Part shown: positions 17,231 to 25,933 of the stretch, piece by piece | How positions within the stretch are numbered: the first letter of the stretch is position 1 | How the letters are laid out: each line of letters begins with the position of its first letter | Origin: Alphaproteobacteria bacterium | GTDB taxonomy: Bacteria > Pseudomonadota > Alphaproteobacteria > RF32 > CAG-239 | Assembly (NCBI GenBank): GCA_016283295.1 | Contig: JAEEMQ010000014.1 | Location: 1-41,122 of the forward strand | Reading direction: 5' to 3' | Length of the DNA stretch: 41,122 nucleotides | Position numbers and translations under genes: made by a program | Notes under the pieces: model-generated | Database searches by the model: none | What the model was told of the DNA's origin: nothing | What the model saw: the letters and a program-made list of their open reading frames with translations, nothing else

Positions 17231-18557
17231 ATTTTTGTTTCTGCTGCTGTTGTTTATGCTCGCGGGTACGGCCGACGCCGCAATGTTTAAGGCTGAGGAA
17301 TTCACGCTGGATAACGGCCTGCGGGTGGTGGTGGCAGAAAATCATAAGGCGCCGCTGGTTAAACACATGATGTGGTATCAGGTGGGGGCGGTTGATGAGT
17401 TTCGCGGCCGCGGCGGCAGTGCGCATCTTTTGGAGCATTTGCTGTTTCGCGGCACCAAAAAGGTCAGCGGCGAAGAATTTAACCGGATAATGGAAAAAAA
17501 CGGCGCCGAATCAAATGCTTTTACCAGTTATGACGTTACGGTTTATCATCAATTTGCCGATGTGAGCCGCTTGGAAATTTTGATGGCGCTGGAAGCCGAT
17601 CGTATGCAAAATCTCAACATCAGCGAAGAAGATTTTGAGGCCGAGCGCAAAATAGTGTTTCAGGAGCGTAAACAGGTGGTGGAGAATAATCCGGCATCGC
17701 CTTTCGGCGAAAGGGTGCGCCAGATGATGTGGGGAACGTCGCCGTACGGACAGCCGGTTACCGGTCTGCCGGAGGAAATAACCGCCTTAAAATATACCGA
17801 TACGCTGGATTTTTATCACAAATATTATGCGCCGAACAACGCTATTTTGGTGATTTCCGGCGATGTTGATACAAAAACCTTGCGCCCGCTTATCGAAAAA
17901 TATTACGGCGGGTTGGAGAAAAGACCGGTGGAGCGCGAAGTCCCGGCGCCGCAGAATGAAAAAATACATCAATCTCTGCAAATGAGTTTGCCGCATATCG
18001 CAACACCGCGGATTGCCCGGGCGTTTATGTTGCCGCCGCGGGAACAAATGCAGGATATGATATATGCCTACGATATTTTGGCCGAGTTTTTGGGCGGGGG
18101 TGAAACCGCCGAGCTCTATCGCGATTTGGTGTTGAGAAAGCGTCTGGCGGTGGGAGTTTCCGCCGGTTATAACTATATGACGCGCAGCAACACGGTGTTC
18201 AGAGTAAGCATGGTGCCGGATACGGATAAGGGGTTTGCGCCGGAAGCGGCGGTGCAGACGTTGAATGCGGCTATGGAGCGTGCTAAACGGGCTCTGACGG
18301 CGGAAAGATTGGCGCAAATCAAGCGTAAAATCTCGGCAAATTTGGTTTATCTTAAGGATAATCCGCAAACGGCCGCCAACTGGATAGGTTATATGCTCTC
18401 GATGGGGTTTTCGCTGGATGATGTGCAAAATTATGAAGATAAAATCAAGGCCGTTACTTTGGCGGACGTAAAACAGGCTTTTGCCGCGCTTTCCGAGACG
18501 GCGGATATGACGGCGATTTTGTTGCCGCAACAGGATGACGGAGGCAAAAATGAGTAA
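17223..18557 (+). CDS. M16-family zinc metallopeptidase, active-type subunit
   Basis: A 444-residue exported peptidase with a signal peptide (cleavage near TADA-A, residue 19). The inverted zinc motif HLLEH is at 68-72, with the third ligand Glu148 at the expected 76-residue spacing (IVFQER). Two M16 domains are visible, the second without catalytic residues. Processing-peptidase-like members degrade or process peptides in the periplasm; the substrate here is unknown. It overlaps the lipoprotein gene by 8 bp and the following M16 gene by 8 bp, the classic paired arrangement in which two subunits form a heterodimer. Confidence 0.92.
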   Translation: MNKFLFLLLLFMLAGTADAAMFKAEEFTLDNGLRVVVAENHKAPLVKHMMWYQVGAVDEFRGRGGSAHLLEHLLFRGTKKVSGEEFNRIMEKNGAESNAFTSYDVTVYHQFADVSRLEILMALEADRMQNLNISEEDFEAERKIVFQERKQVVENNPASPFGERVRQMMWGTSPYGQPVTGLPEEITALKYTDTLDFYHKYYAPNNAILVISGDVDTKTLRPLIEKYYGGLEKRPVEREVPAPQNEKIHQSLQMSLPHIATPRIARAFMLPPREQMQDMIYAYDILAEFLGGGETAELYRDLVLRKRLAVGVSAGYNYMTRSNTVFRVSMVPDTDKGFAPEAAVQTLNAAMERAKRALTAERLAQIKRKISANLVYLKDNPQTAANWIGYMLSMGFSLDDVQNYEDKIKAVTLADVKQAFAALSETADMTAILLPQQDDGGKNE

Positions 18558-19944
18558 GTGTCGTCGTTGGTTGATATTAGGGGCGGCGGTTGTTATTGCG
18601 GCGGTTGCGGGTATAAGTTATCGGTGCGGCAGTCGTATTGATACAGACGCCATTCTGGCGCATTCGGTTTTAAAAGATAAAACTTTCGGGGTTAAGGTGC
18701 AGCAGGTCGAAGCGGACGGAATAAAGGCTTATTTGCTGGAAGAACACTCCAATCCGATTGTGGCCGTCAGTTTTATGTTTGATAACGCCGGTTCGGCATA
18801 CGAGCCGGAAAATAAGCAGGGTTTGACCGCGCTGCTCTCCGAGATGTTGCTGAACGGCGCCGGTGAATATGAGGCTCTGCAGTTCAAAGATATCGGGGAA
18901 GAATACGGAATAAAGTTGGGGTTTGGTGCTTCTGACGACACTTTTGAAGGCTATCTGCAAATGCCGAAAGATAATCTGAATATGGGTGTAAAATTGCTTA
19001 CGGCGGCGCTGTACCGGCCGCATTTTACGCTTGATTATATCGCCCTCGTCAAAAAGCAGCTGCAAACCGCCATTCGTAATCATACGGAACGGCCGGAAGG
19101 CGTTTTGGCCGATAAGTTCTCCGAGCTGATTTTTGCCGGACATCCGTATGCCCGTCCGGCTATCGGCAAGCCGGAAACGGTGGCCGGTTTGAACCGCGGC
19201 GATTTGCTGAATTTTATGCGGACGCATTTTACCAAAGGTAATCTGATAATCGGTATTGCCGGTGATATCAATGCCGCTGAGGCCGAGCAGTTGATACGCG
19301 ATTTATTCGGGCATTTGCCGCAGCAGTTTGCCGATAATACCCTGGAAGAATACAAAATCAGCAGTTCCGGCGCCATGCATTATGTGGAACGGGCGGCACC
19401 GCAGGCAATTACCGCTTTTATAACCCGTGGTACGCATCGCAACAGCAAAGATTTTTATCCGCTGTATGTAGCAAATCATATTTTCGGCGGAGCCGGATTA
19501 AGTTCGCGTATATCTAAAGTTATACGTGAAGAAAACGGATTAACTTACGGAATTTACACATATTTATCAAATAAAAAATCTGCGGTAATGTTGGCCGGCG
19601 GTTATGCCTCAACCCCGGAGAATTTTGCCAAGGCGCATAGTCTGTTGTTGGAACAATGGCAACAAATGGCGCAAAAAGGTGTCAGCAAGGAAGAACTGCA
19701 GCAGGCTAAAGATGCGCTGATTGCGGCGCATAACCTGCGATTTGCTTCAACCGGTGGAATTGCCGATATGTTGGTGGCAATGCAACAATACAACTTAGGG
19801 GCCGATTTTTTGGAAAAACGTAATGATTATATTCGGAATTTGACCTTGGATGAGGTTAATGCCGCGGCGGCGAAATATTATGCCGCGACACCGGATTTTG
19901 TGATTATCGGGGCGCCGACAGTAACGGAAAAAGGAGAAAAGTAA
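18550..19944 (+). CDS. M16-family protein, non-catalytic partner subunit
   Basis: A 464-residue protein from the ATG at 18550, chosen because GGAGG lies five bases upstream (18540-18544) and a hydrophobic N-terminal segment (RWLILGAAVVIAAVAGI) follows; an in-frame ATG at 18535 would contain the ribosome binding site. The M16 fold is recognisable (SNPIVAVSFMFDNAGSAYE, ENGLTYGIYTYLS), but where the active subunit has HLLEH this one reads LLSEM, so it cannot bind zinc. It most likely pairs with the preceding active subunit, like the alpha/beta pairs known in the family. Its stop codon overlaps the pgi start (TAATG). Confidence 0.9.
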   Translation: MSKCRRWLILGAAVVIAAVAGISYRCGSRIDTDAILAHSVLKDKTFGVKVQQVEADGIKAYLLEEHSNPIVAVSFMFDNAGSAYEPENKQGLTALLSEMLLNGAGEYEALQFKDIGEEYGIKLGFGASDDTFEGYLQMPKDNLNMGVKLLTAALYRPHFTLDYIALVKKQLQTAIRNHTERPEGVLADKFSELIFAGHPYARPAIGKPETVAGLNRGDLLNFMRTHFTKGNLIIGIAGDINAAEAEQLIRDLFGHLPQQFADNTLEEYKISSSGAMHYVERAAPQAITAFITRGTHRNSKDFYPLYVANHIFGGAGLSSRISKVIREENGLTYGIYTYLSNKKSAVMLAGGYASTPENFAKAHSLLLEQWQQMAQKGVSKEELQQAKDALIAAHNLRFASTGGIADMLVAMQQYNLGADFLEKRNDYIRNLTLDEVNAAAAKYYAATPDFVIIGAPTVTEKGEK

Positions 19945-21584
19945 TGTTCGGAAAAACAACAACAAAGGCGTGGAAACAGCTGGAAAAAGTGTTTAAACAC
20001 TTTGACGGTACCGAAATGAACGACTTGTTTGCCGCCGACCCGAAACGCGGCGAGCGCTATACGGAACAGCTTGAAAATATGTTGGTGGATTATTCCAAGA
20101 ATCGGATAGATGACAACGTAATGGGGGCTTTGTTTGAATTGGCTCGTGAGCGCGGCTTAAAGGAAAAAATCAACGATATGTTCGGCGGCAAAAAAATCAA
20201 TACCACCGAAAATCGCGCGGTGTTGCATATTGCGTTGCGTAACCGCGGCAATTCGCCGATTTACGTTGACGGGCGCGACGTAATGCCGCAAATCAATGCC
20301 ACGCTCGAAAAGATAAAGGATTTTTCCGAGGCGGTGCGTTTGGGACGCTTTACCGGATATACCGGCAAAAAGCTTACCAACATCGTCAATATCGGCATCG
20401 GCGGTTCCGATTTGGGGCCGTTTATGGCTTGCGAGGCGCTGCGTCATTATTGGGCTAAGGATATTAAATGCTGGTTTATTTCCAACATAGATGGTACCGG
20501 TTGTGCCGAAGTTTTGAATAAGGTTGACCCGGAAACCACGCTGTTTATCGTGGCCTCTAAAACTTTCACCACCATCGAAACCCTGACCAATGCGCGCACT
20601 TGTCGCAAGTGGTTGGTCGATGCTTTGGGCGAACACGCGGTGGCTAAACACTTTATTGCGCTTTCTACCAACAAGGAAGAAGTCGAAAAATTCGGGATTA
20701 ATCCGGAGAATATGTTTGAATTTTGGGATTTTGTCGGCGGTCGTTATTCCATGTGGTCGGCCATCGGTATGATTATCGCCATCGCCGTCGGGTTTAAGAA
20801 TTTTGAGCGGATGCTTGAAGGCGCTTATGCTATGGACGAGCACTTCAAAAACAGCGAATTTAAGCATAATATTCCGGTAATTCTGGCACTTATCGGTATT
20901 TGGTATAACAATTTTTACGGCATACATCGCTACGGGGTTATTCCGTATGACCAATATTTGCAATATCTGCCGGCATATTTGCAACAGCTTGATATGGAAA
21001 GTAACGGAAAATCAGTAACTTCTGATAATAAATATGTTGATTATGCCACCGGTCCGGTGTTGTTCGGCGGTGCCGGTACCAACGTGCAACATTCGTTTTT
21101 CCAACTGTTGCACCAAGGGACGGAAATTGTGCCGATTGACTTGATTGTGCCGGCGATTTCGCATAATGAAATCGGTACGCATCAGCAGATTTTGTTGGCC
21201 AATGTTTTGGCTCAGGGCGAGGCGTTGATGCGCGGCAAAACCGAAGCGACCGCGGCGGCGGAATTGGAAGCGGCCGGCAAATCGCAGGCGGAAATCGCGC
21301 GTTTGAAGAAATATAAGAGCTTCAGCGGCAACCGCCCGAGCACGACGATTGTGCTGAAAAAAGTCGACCCGTATACTTTAGGAATGTTGGTGGCGATGTA
21401 TGAGCACAAGGTGTTTACACAGGGTGTGATTTGGAACATCAATTCGTTTGACCAGTTCGGGGTGGAATTGGGTAAAAAATTGGCGCTCAATATTTTGCCG
21501 GAATTGCAGGGGACGGCACATAACGTGCAGCACGACAGTTCTACTTCAAACCTGATAAATCATATTAAAAAAATACGTAAATAG
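19944..21584 (+). CDS. pgi: Glucose-6-phosphate isomerase
   Basis: A 546-residue enzyme interconverting glucose-6-phosphate and fructose-6-phosphate. Family motifs: IGIGGSDLGPFMACEALR, SKTFTTIETLTNA, GGRYSMWSAIG, QLDMESNGKSV, and the C-terminal NSFDQFGVELGKKLA. Length is as in Escherichia coli Pgi. Its ATG overlaps the stop of the M16 partner and GGAGAAAAG precedes it. mutL follows 12 bp later, so pgi is part of the lspA-mutL transcription unit. Confidence 0.97.
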   Translation: MFGKTTTKAWKQLEKVFKHFDGTEMNDLFAADPKRGERYTEQLENMLVDYSKNRIDDNVMGALFELARERGLKEKINDMFGGKKINTTENRAVLHIALRNRGNSPIYVDGRDVMPQINATLEKIKDFSEAVRLGRFTGYTGKKLTNIVNIGIGGSDLGPFMACEALRHYWAKDIKCWFISNIDGTGCAEVLNKVDPETTLFIVASKTFTTIETLTNARTCRKWLVDALGEHAVAKHFIALSTNKEEVEKFGINPENMFEFWDFVGGRYSMWSAIGMIIAIAVGFKNFERMLEGAYAMDEHFKNSEFKHNIPVILALIGIWYNNFYGIHRYGVIPYDQYLQYLPAYLQQLDMESNGKSVTSDNKYVDYATGPVLFGGAGTNVQHSFFQLLHQGTEIVPIDLIVPAISHNEIGTHQQILLANVLAQGEALMRGKTEATAAAELEAAGKSQAEIARLKKYKSFSGNRPSTTIVLKKVDPYTLGMLVAMYEHKVFTQGVIWNINSFDQFGVELGKKLALNILPELQGTAHNVQHDSSTSNLINHIKKIRK

Positions 21585-21596
21585 AAGGTTTTATAA

Positions 21597-23435
21597 ATGA
21601 ATATTCGTGTTTTACCTTCAAATCTGATTAACCAAATTGCGGCCGGAGAAGTTATCGAGCGGCCGGCATCGGTGTTGAAAGAATTGGTGGAAAATGCGAT
21701 TGATGCCGGAGCGCACAAAATCGAGGTTACTCTGACCGGCGGCGGCAAAAATATCCTGACCGTGGTTGATGACGGGGCGGGGATGTCGCCGGAAGAACTG
21801 AATTTGGCGGTAGAGCGGCATGCTACTTCAAAATTGCCCGACGATGACCTGTTTCAAATCAATTTTTTGGGCTTTCGTGGTGAGGCTTTGCCGTCCATCG
21901 GTTCGGTGGCGCGTCTGACCATCGTATCGCGCAAAAAAGGCGCGGCGGAAGGGGCCAAAATCAGCGTCGAGGGCGGCGTAAAGAGCGCGGTGGAGCCGGC
22001 GGCCATCGGCGGCGGTACCCGAATTGAGGTGCGGGATTTGTTTTATACCACCCCGGCGCGCTTGAAGTTTTTGAAGGCGGATGCTGCGGAGGCGGCACAA
22101 TGCGTCGACATGTTGCAGCGCATAGCATTGGCTAATCCGGGTGTGGCGTTTTATCTTTACAGCGACGGCAAGAAAAAGTTGGCGCTTAATGTGTGTACGG
22201 GTGAATTGCCGGAAGCACGGCGCAAGCGAATTGCCGATGTTTTGGGCGCGGAGTTTAAGGAAAATTCGGTGCCGATTACGGCGCAGAACGAATTTTGCGA
22301 CATTAGCGGCTTTGTCAGCGTTCCGACCTATCACAAGGCCAATTCGCTGTCGGAGTTTTTGTTTGTGAACAACCGTCCGGTGCGTGATAAGCTGATTTTG
22401 GGCGCGATTAAAGGCGCTTATCAGGATATGATGGTGTCCGGCCGCTATCCGGTTTGTGCGATTTTCATCAGGGTTAATCCGCGCTATGTTGATGTTAACG
22501 TGCATCCGACCAAAGCGGAAGTGCGGTTTTATGACAACGGTGCGGTGCGCGGGCTGTTGGTCGGAGCAATCCGCAACGCTTTGAGTGCCGGGGCGCAACA
22601 CAGCGCCGACACCGGCGGTTTGGAAAATCTGTTGCTGCGGCAAATGACGGAAGAAACCGCGCGTTTGCAAGCCTTACATCGGCAGACGACGGAATTTTCG
22701 GTGCATGATTCCGAGCCGGAGTTTGCTCGGCATAATCCTTTCGGTGCCGCCAAAAGTTCGCGTGGTGCGGTGTTGCCGGAGTTTTCCGAATGGCAGAACC
22801 GCTGTTCGGTGCGGGTGGCCGACGAGCCGACGGCGGAAACGCTGGCCAATGTCGGCGAACTCGGGCTGGCTAAGGCGCAATTTCATAACACTTACATCAT
22901 TGCGCAAACCGAGGACAGCATCGTGATTGTCGACCAACATGCGGCGCATGAGCGGATTACCATGGAGCGCATGAAACAGAGTATGGCCAAACACGAGCGC
23001 TTGCCGTCGCAACTGTTGCTTATTCCGGAAGTGGTGGAACTGACCTTGGCGGAACGCGAAAATCTGCTGGAATACGCCGATACGTTTGCCTCATTGGGTC
23101 TAAGCATTGAGGCTTTCGGTACCACGGCCGTTTTGGTGCGGGAAACTCCGGCGCTTTTGGGCGATACCGACGTGCAAAATTTAATCAAAGACCTGGCGGA
23201 ACAAATTTCGGAATGGGGCAGCGCTTATGCCTTAACTGATAAAATTCATCACATTTGTGCCACCATCGCTTGTCACGGTTCGGTACGGGCGGGCCGAGCG
23301 CTCAACATCGAGGAAATGAACCGTCTGCTTCGAGATATGGAACAGACCGAGCACTCCGGCCAATGCAATCACGGCCGTCCGACGTATGTGAAGGTGAGGA
23401 TTTGTGATATCGAAAAACTCTTCGAAAGAAAGTAG
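21597..23435 (+). CDS. mutL: DNA mismatch repair protein MutL
   Basis: A 612-residue MutL. The N-terminal GHKL ATPase has VIERPASVLKELVENAIDAG, DDGAGM and GFRGEAL. The C-terminal dimerisation domain carries the endonuclease metal motif DQHAAHERITME (residues 446-457, DQHA-x2-E-x4-E), plus ACHGSVRAG and CNHGRPTYV, so it is a nicking-type MutL as in most bacteria without MutH. It acts with MutS in post-replicative repair. Last gene of the unit; a strong 14-bp stem terminator follows 27 bp downstream. Confidence 0.96.
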   Translation: MNIRVLPSNLINQIAAGEVIERPASVLKELVENAIDAGAHKIEVTLTGGGKNILTVVDDGAGMSPEELNLAVERHATSKLPDDDLFQINFLGFRGEALPSIGSVARLTIVSRKKGAAEGAKISVEGGVKSAVEPAAIGGGTRIEVRDLFYTTPARLKFLKADAAEAAQCVDMLQRIALANPGVAFYLYSDGKKKLALNVCTGELPEARRKRIADVLGAEFKENSVPITAQNEFCDISGFVSVPTYHKANSLSEFLFVNNRPVRDKLILGAIKGAYQDMMVSGRYPVCAIFIRVNPRYVDVNVHPTKAEVRFYDNGAVRGLLVGAIRNALSAGAQHSADTGGLENLLLRQMTEETARLQALHRQTTEFSVHDSEPEFARHNPFGAAKSSRGAVLPEFSEWQNRCSVRVADEPTAETLANVGELGLAKAQFHNTYIIAQTEDSIVIVDQHAAHERITMERMKQSMAKHERLPSQLLLIPEVVELTLAERENLLEYADTFASLGLSIEAFGTTAVLVRETPALLGDTDVQNLIKDLAEQISEWGSAYALTDKIHHICATIACHGSVRAGRALNIEEMNRLLRDMEQTEHSGQCNHGRPTYVKVRICDIEKLFERK

Positions 23436-23462
23436 AAAAATCCGTATAATGGTCTGCTAATC

Positions 23463-23517
23463 AAAGGGTTTCTCGCTTATGTACCTTTTGTTGTACACCG
23501 CGCGAGAAACCCTTTTT
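23463..23517 (+). terminator. Strong terminator after mutL
   Basis: AAAGGGTTTCTCGC (23463-23476) pairs perfectly with GCGAGAAACCCTTT (23502-23515), with a run of T at the end. The loop contains a further small GTAC/GTAC palindrome. Confidence 0.85.
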
Positions 23518-23581
23518 CTATCAGACTCATTCTCCGGATTTTATGCAGATATTCCGCGGGAAGAAAGTGGCGTGTCATTGC

Positions 23582-23828
23582 GAGCCGTAGGCGTGGCAAT
23601 CTCAATACATCGCGTTGCAACCTCTGGGCTTATAGTCATCCCTCGACCTGTGCTGTGCATCAGGTCGTCAAGGGAACTTATTTTTGCGAAGCGCAGATTA
23701 TAAATAGGAAGTGGTACTGCGTACCAAAAGGTCAGATACCTTGACTCGCAGACGCGCCGCGCTGCGAGAGGTATGACGGTAAAACCCGAGGATGCAATGC
23801 ACCTAATGAGATTACCACGTCGCGGCTC
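23582..23828. repeat. MITE-like element with about 22-bp inverted ends
   Basis: The left end GAGCC-GTAGG-CGTGGCAATCTCA (23582-23604) is matched in inverted form by TGAGATTACCACG-TCG-CGGCTC (23807-23828). The interior is full of small palindromes, for example CGACCTG/CAGGTCG and GGTACTGCGTACC. The flanking GTGTCATTGCGAG on the left fits the widespread class of TCATTGCGAG/GTGGCAATCTC intergenic repeats. No transposase and no gene-like frame is present; the open frame on the minus strand is a translation of the repeat. The right end runs directly into another repeat (GCTTAAATTT...). Confidence 0.65.
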
Positions 23829-23830
23829 TT

Positions 23831-23990
23831 GCTTAAATTTACTTTTTTGTTTTCCCAATAGCAAATTTAAGCTTCGGTCACTCGTTCCCATCATCTCGCT
23901 GCGGGACGCTTACGCTACCTTGCTCGCTGGGGAACTTCGCCCGTCGTCGAAAAACAACATTTTGAGGTTGTTTTTCTTCCTCCGGCCTCG
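23831..23990. repeat. Second locus of the dispersed hairpin repeat found at 2.4 kb
   Basis: The palindrome GCTTAAATTT (23831-23840)/AAATTTAAGC (23863-23872) is followed by TTCGGTCACTCGTTC, then ACTTCGCCCGTCGT and the AAAAACAAC (23950-23958)/GTTGTTTTT (23967-23975) hairpin and TTCCTCCGG. The same blocks occur in the same order in 2458-2615, with a different sequence between them. No gene is visible. Confidence 0.7.
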
Positions 23991-24070
23991 TAATGGCGTG
24001 TCTTTTTCGAGGGGTTCTTTATGTTGTACAAAAAATGACTTTTTCCGCAAAAATCGCTTGCTTTTTGAGC

Positions 24071-24098
24071 TTTACCATGTTATGGTAAAACATATAAA
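24071..24098 (+). promoter_or_regulatory. Operator-like palindrome and -10 region before the LRR gene cluster
   Basis: TTTACCAT (24071-24078), three bases, ATGGTAAA (24082-24089) is a perfect 8-bp inverted repeat. TATAAA follows at 24093-24098 and TTGAGC (24065-24070) precedes it, but the spacing between those two hexamers (22) is not ideal. The GGGAG ribosome site (24102-24106) and the first LRR gene follow directly. The site is placed where a repressor or activator would act; no binding protein can be named. Confidence 0.45.
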
Positions 24099-24118
24099 CT
24101 TGGGAGTAAAAAATAACG

Positions 24119-24985
24119 ATGGGTAGTTTTTGGAAAAGCTTGTTTGGCGGCGGGCAAGATGAAGAAACCGAACAAAATGTTGTGGAAATAACGCGGAATC
24201 AGCCGGAAACCACGGCAGAAGAAAAGGTAGAAACCGCAACTCCGAGCGGTCCATATTTGCCATATGAACAGGATGGCAAAACATATAACCTTTATGAAAT
24301 GCCGGACGGATTTGTGATAACAGGCAATGTGGTTTTGACTTCCAAATGTCTGACCGAATTGCCGGATTTATCAAACGTTACCGTAAAAGGCAATTTTTGG
24401 TGTGAGTACAATAATCTCACTACCTTAAAAGGGGCTCCGCAAAAAATCGGCGGAGGCTTTTATTGCGGCAATAATCAACTGACTACCTTAGAGGGAGCAC
24501 CGCGAGAAGTCGGCGGAAATTTTTGGTGTCAGCGTAATAAATTAATATCTTTGGAGGGAGCACCGCAAAAAATCGCTGGCGAATTTAATTGCTTCGATAA
24601 TCAACTGACTACCTTAGAGGGGATGCCTCAAGAACTCGGCGGAAATCTTTGGTGTAACCAAAATCCGCTGAAATCACTGGAATGGCTCCCACAGATGAAA
24701 GCAGGAGCGGAAATATTTTGTGATTATGGATTGGTAGCAAAATATGGTTTTGGCAGGAGTTCCGGCAACAGTTCCTGCAGCAGATTTAAGGCTGAAGAAT
24801 TGTATCGCAATCCGAGATATATTGCGGAATTCGGCAACGAAGACAGAATAACGATGCTCAGGCAGAAAATCGCCGACGGCAATGAATTATCGCGAAGTGA
24901 AGAACAGGTGTTGGAGCAGGAAAAACATCGTTCCGGTTATGCGGCATTTAAAAAGCGCCTGGCCAAGAAAGAACGCGAGGAATAG
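24119..24985 (+). CDS. Leucine-rich-type repeat protein 1 (four full 21-residue repeats)
   Basis: A 288-residue protein with no signal peptide or membrane helix. N-terminal variable tail (1-45), a conserved cap with YLPYEQDGKTYNLYEMPDGF, then four full repeats at about 100-183, each 21 residues, of the form LTTLEGAPREVGGNFWCQRNK, then a charged C-terminus ending near AAFKKRLAKKEREE. The pattern L--L-G-P--V-G-F-C--N is close to the LPX class of bacterial leucine-rich repeats (YopM/IpaH type), and similar repeat proteins are known in phages and host-associated bacteria. There is no enzymatic domain. A second paralogue starts 10 bp after it. Function not recognised; a protein-binding scaffold is the likeliest role. 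Confidence 0.8.
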   Translation: MGSFWKSLFGGGQDEETEQNVVEITRNQPETTAEEKVETATPSGPYLPYEQDGKTYNLYEMPDGFVITGNVVLTSKCLTELPDLSNVTVKGNFWCEYNNLTTLKGAPQKIGGGFYCGNNQLTTLEGAPREVGGNFWCQRNKLISLEGAPQKIAGEFNCFDNQLTTLEGMPQELGGNLWCNQNPLKSLEWLPQMKAGAEIFCDYGLVAKYGFGRSSGNSSCSRFKAEELYRNPRYIAEFGNEDRITMLRQKIADGNELSRSEEQVLEQEKHRSGYAAFKKRLAKKEREE

Positions 24986-24995
24986 GAGAGGCACG

Positions 24996-25919
24996 ATGAC
25001 AAGCTTGTTGGAACAAATAAAGAAAAAAACGGGCAGATATCTGCCGTTTGAGCAAGACGGCCAAACCTATAATCTGTACGACCTGCCTGATGGGTTTGTA
25101 ATTAAGGTTGATTTGGATTTAAATCACAAGGGTTTGGAAAAACTGCCGGATTTGACCAAGGTTATCATCAAAGGAGGTCTTAACCTCTACGGTAATGAAC
25201 TTACTTCGCTTAAAGGCTTGCCGCGGGAAATCGGCGGAGATTTTATTTGCTTCGGCAATAAACTCACGTCGCTCAAAGGTGCGCCGCGGAAGGTGGGCAG
25301 AGATTTTGATTGCGGCAACAATCAGCTGACAACGTTGGAGGGAGCGCCGCAGGATGTGGGCCGTAATTTCCGCTGTTTTGCCAATAAGTTGGTTAATTTG
25401 CAGGGAGCGCCGCGCAAGATTAACGGCGATTTCGATTGTATCGGCAGCGAGTTGACTTCACTCGAGGGAGGCCCGGAAGAAGTCAATGGAATCTTTTATT
25501 GTGTATCTAACAAGCTCACAAGCTTAAAGGGGGCGCCGCGCAAAGTCGACGGTAACTTTTGTTGCTACAAAAACGAGCTGACTTCGCTCGAAGGCGCGCC
25601 TAAGGAAGTCTGCGGAAGTTTTTTGTGCTACGATAATCAGCTGAAATCATTGTTCGGTATCAGCAAAGTAGGCGCCGATTGGAAAATCTTTTGCGATGAT
25701 GATTTGGGCGAAAAATACGGGTTTGCCATGTCTAAAGATGCCGGCATAAATTACGAAGATTTGCTCGAAAGTCAGACCTATCAGAACGAAGTTGCACTGC
25801 ACAGAATTGCTTGTAAAAGACACGGGCAAAATCGGGCCGAGGAAGATGCCAAGCGGCAGGCTAAACACAAGGCGGGATTTGCCGCTTTCAAGAAAAAAAT
25901 CAATGAAGAACGCGAATAA
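24996..25919 (+). CDS. Leucine-rich-type repeat protein 2 (seven full 21-residue repeats)
   Basis: A 307-residue paralogue of its two neighbours. The ATG at 24996 has AGGAGAG eight bases upstream; the frame is open upstream to 24882 but overlaps the previous gene there and shows no homology. After LLEQIKKKTGRYLPFEQDGQ and the conserved YNLYDLPDGFVI cap come seven full repeats (about residues 69-215) such as LTSLEGAPKEVCGSFLCYDNQ, a closing unit LKSLFGISKVGADWKIFCDD, and a basic helical C-terminus (GFAAFKKKINEERE). Cytoplasmic by sequence. Same operon as its paralogues. Confidence 0.8.
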   Translation: MTSLLEQIKKKTGRYLPFEQDGQTYNLYDLPDGFVIKVDLDLNHKGLEKLPDLTKVIIKGGLNLYGNELTSLKGLPREIGGDFICFGNKLTSLKGAPRKVGRDFDCGNNQLTTLEGAPQDVGRNFRCFANKLVNLQGAPRKINGDFDCIGSELTSLEGGPEEVNGIFYCVSNKLTSLKGAPRKVDGNFCCYKNELTSLEGAPKEVCGSFLCYDNQLKSLFGISKVGADWKIFCDDDLGEKYGFAMSKDAGINYEDLLESQTYQNEVALHRIACKRHGQNRAEEDAKRQAKHKAGFAAFKKKINEERE

Positions 25920-25933
25920 AGGAGATTACGGTA

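Noticed and set aside
23541..23894. A 117-residue minus-strand frame
   Set aside because: It is the translation of the MITE-like element and its neighbour repeat, not a gene.
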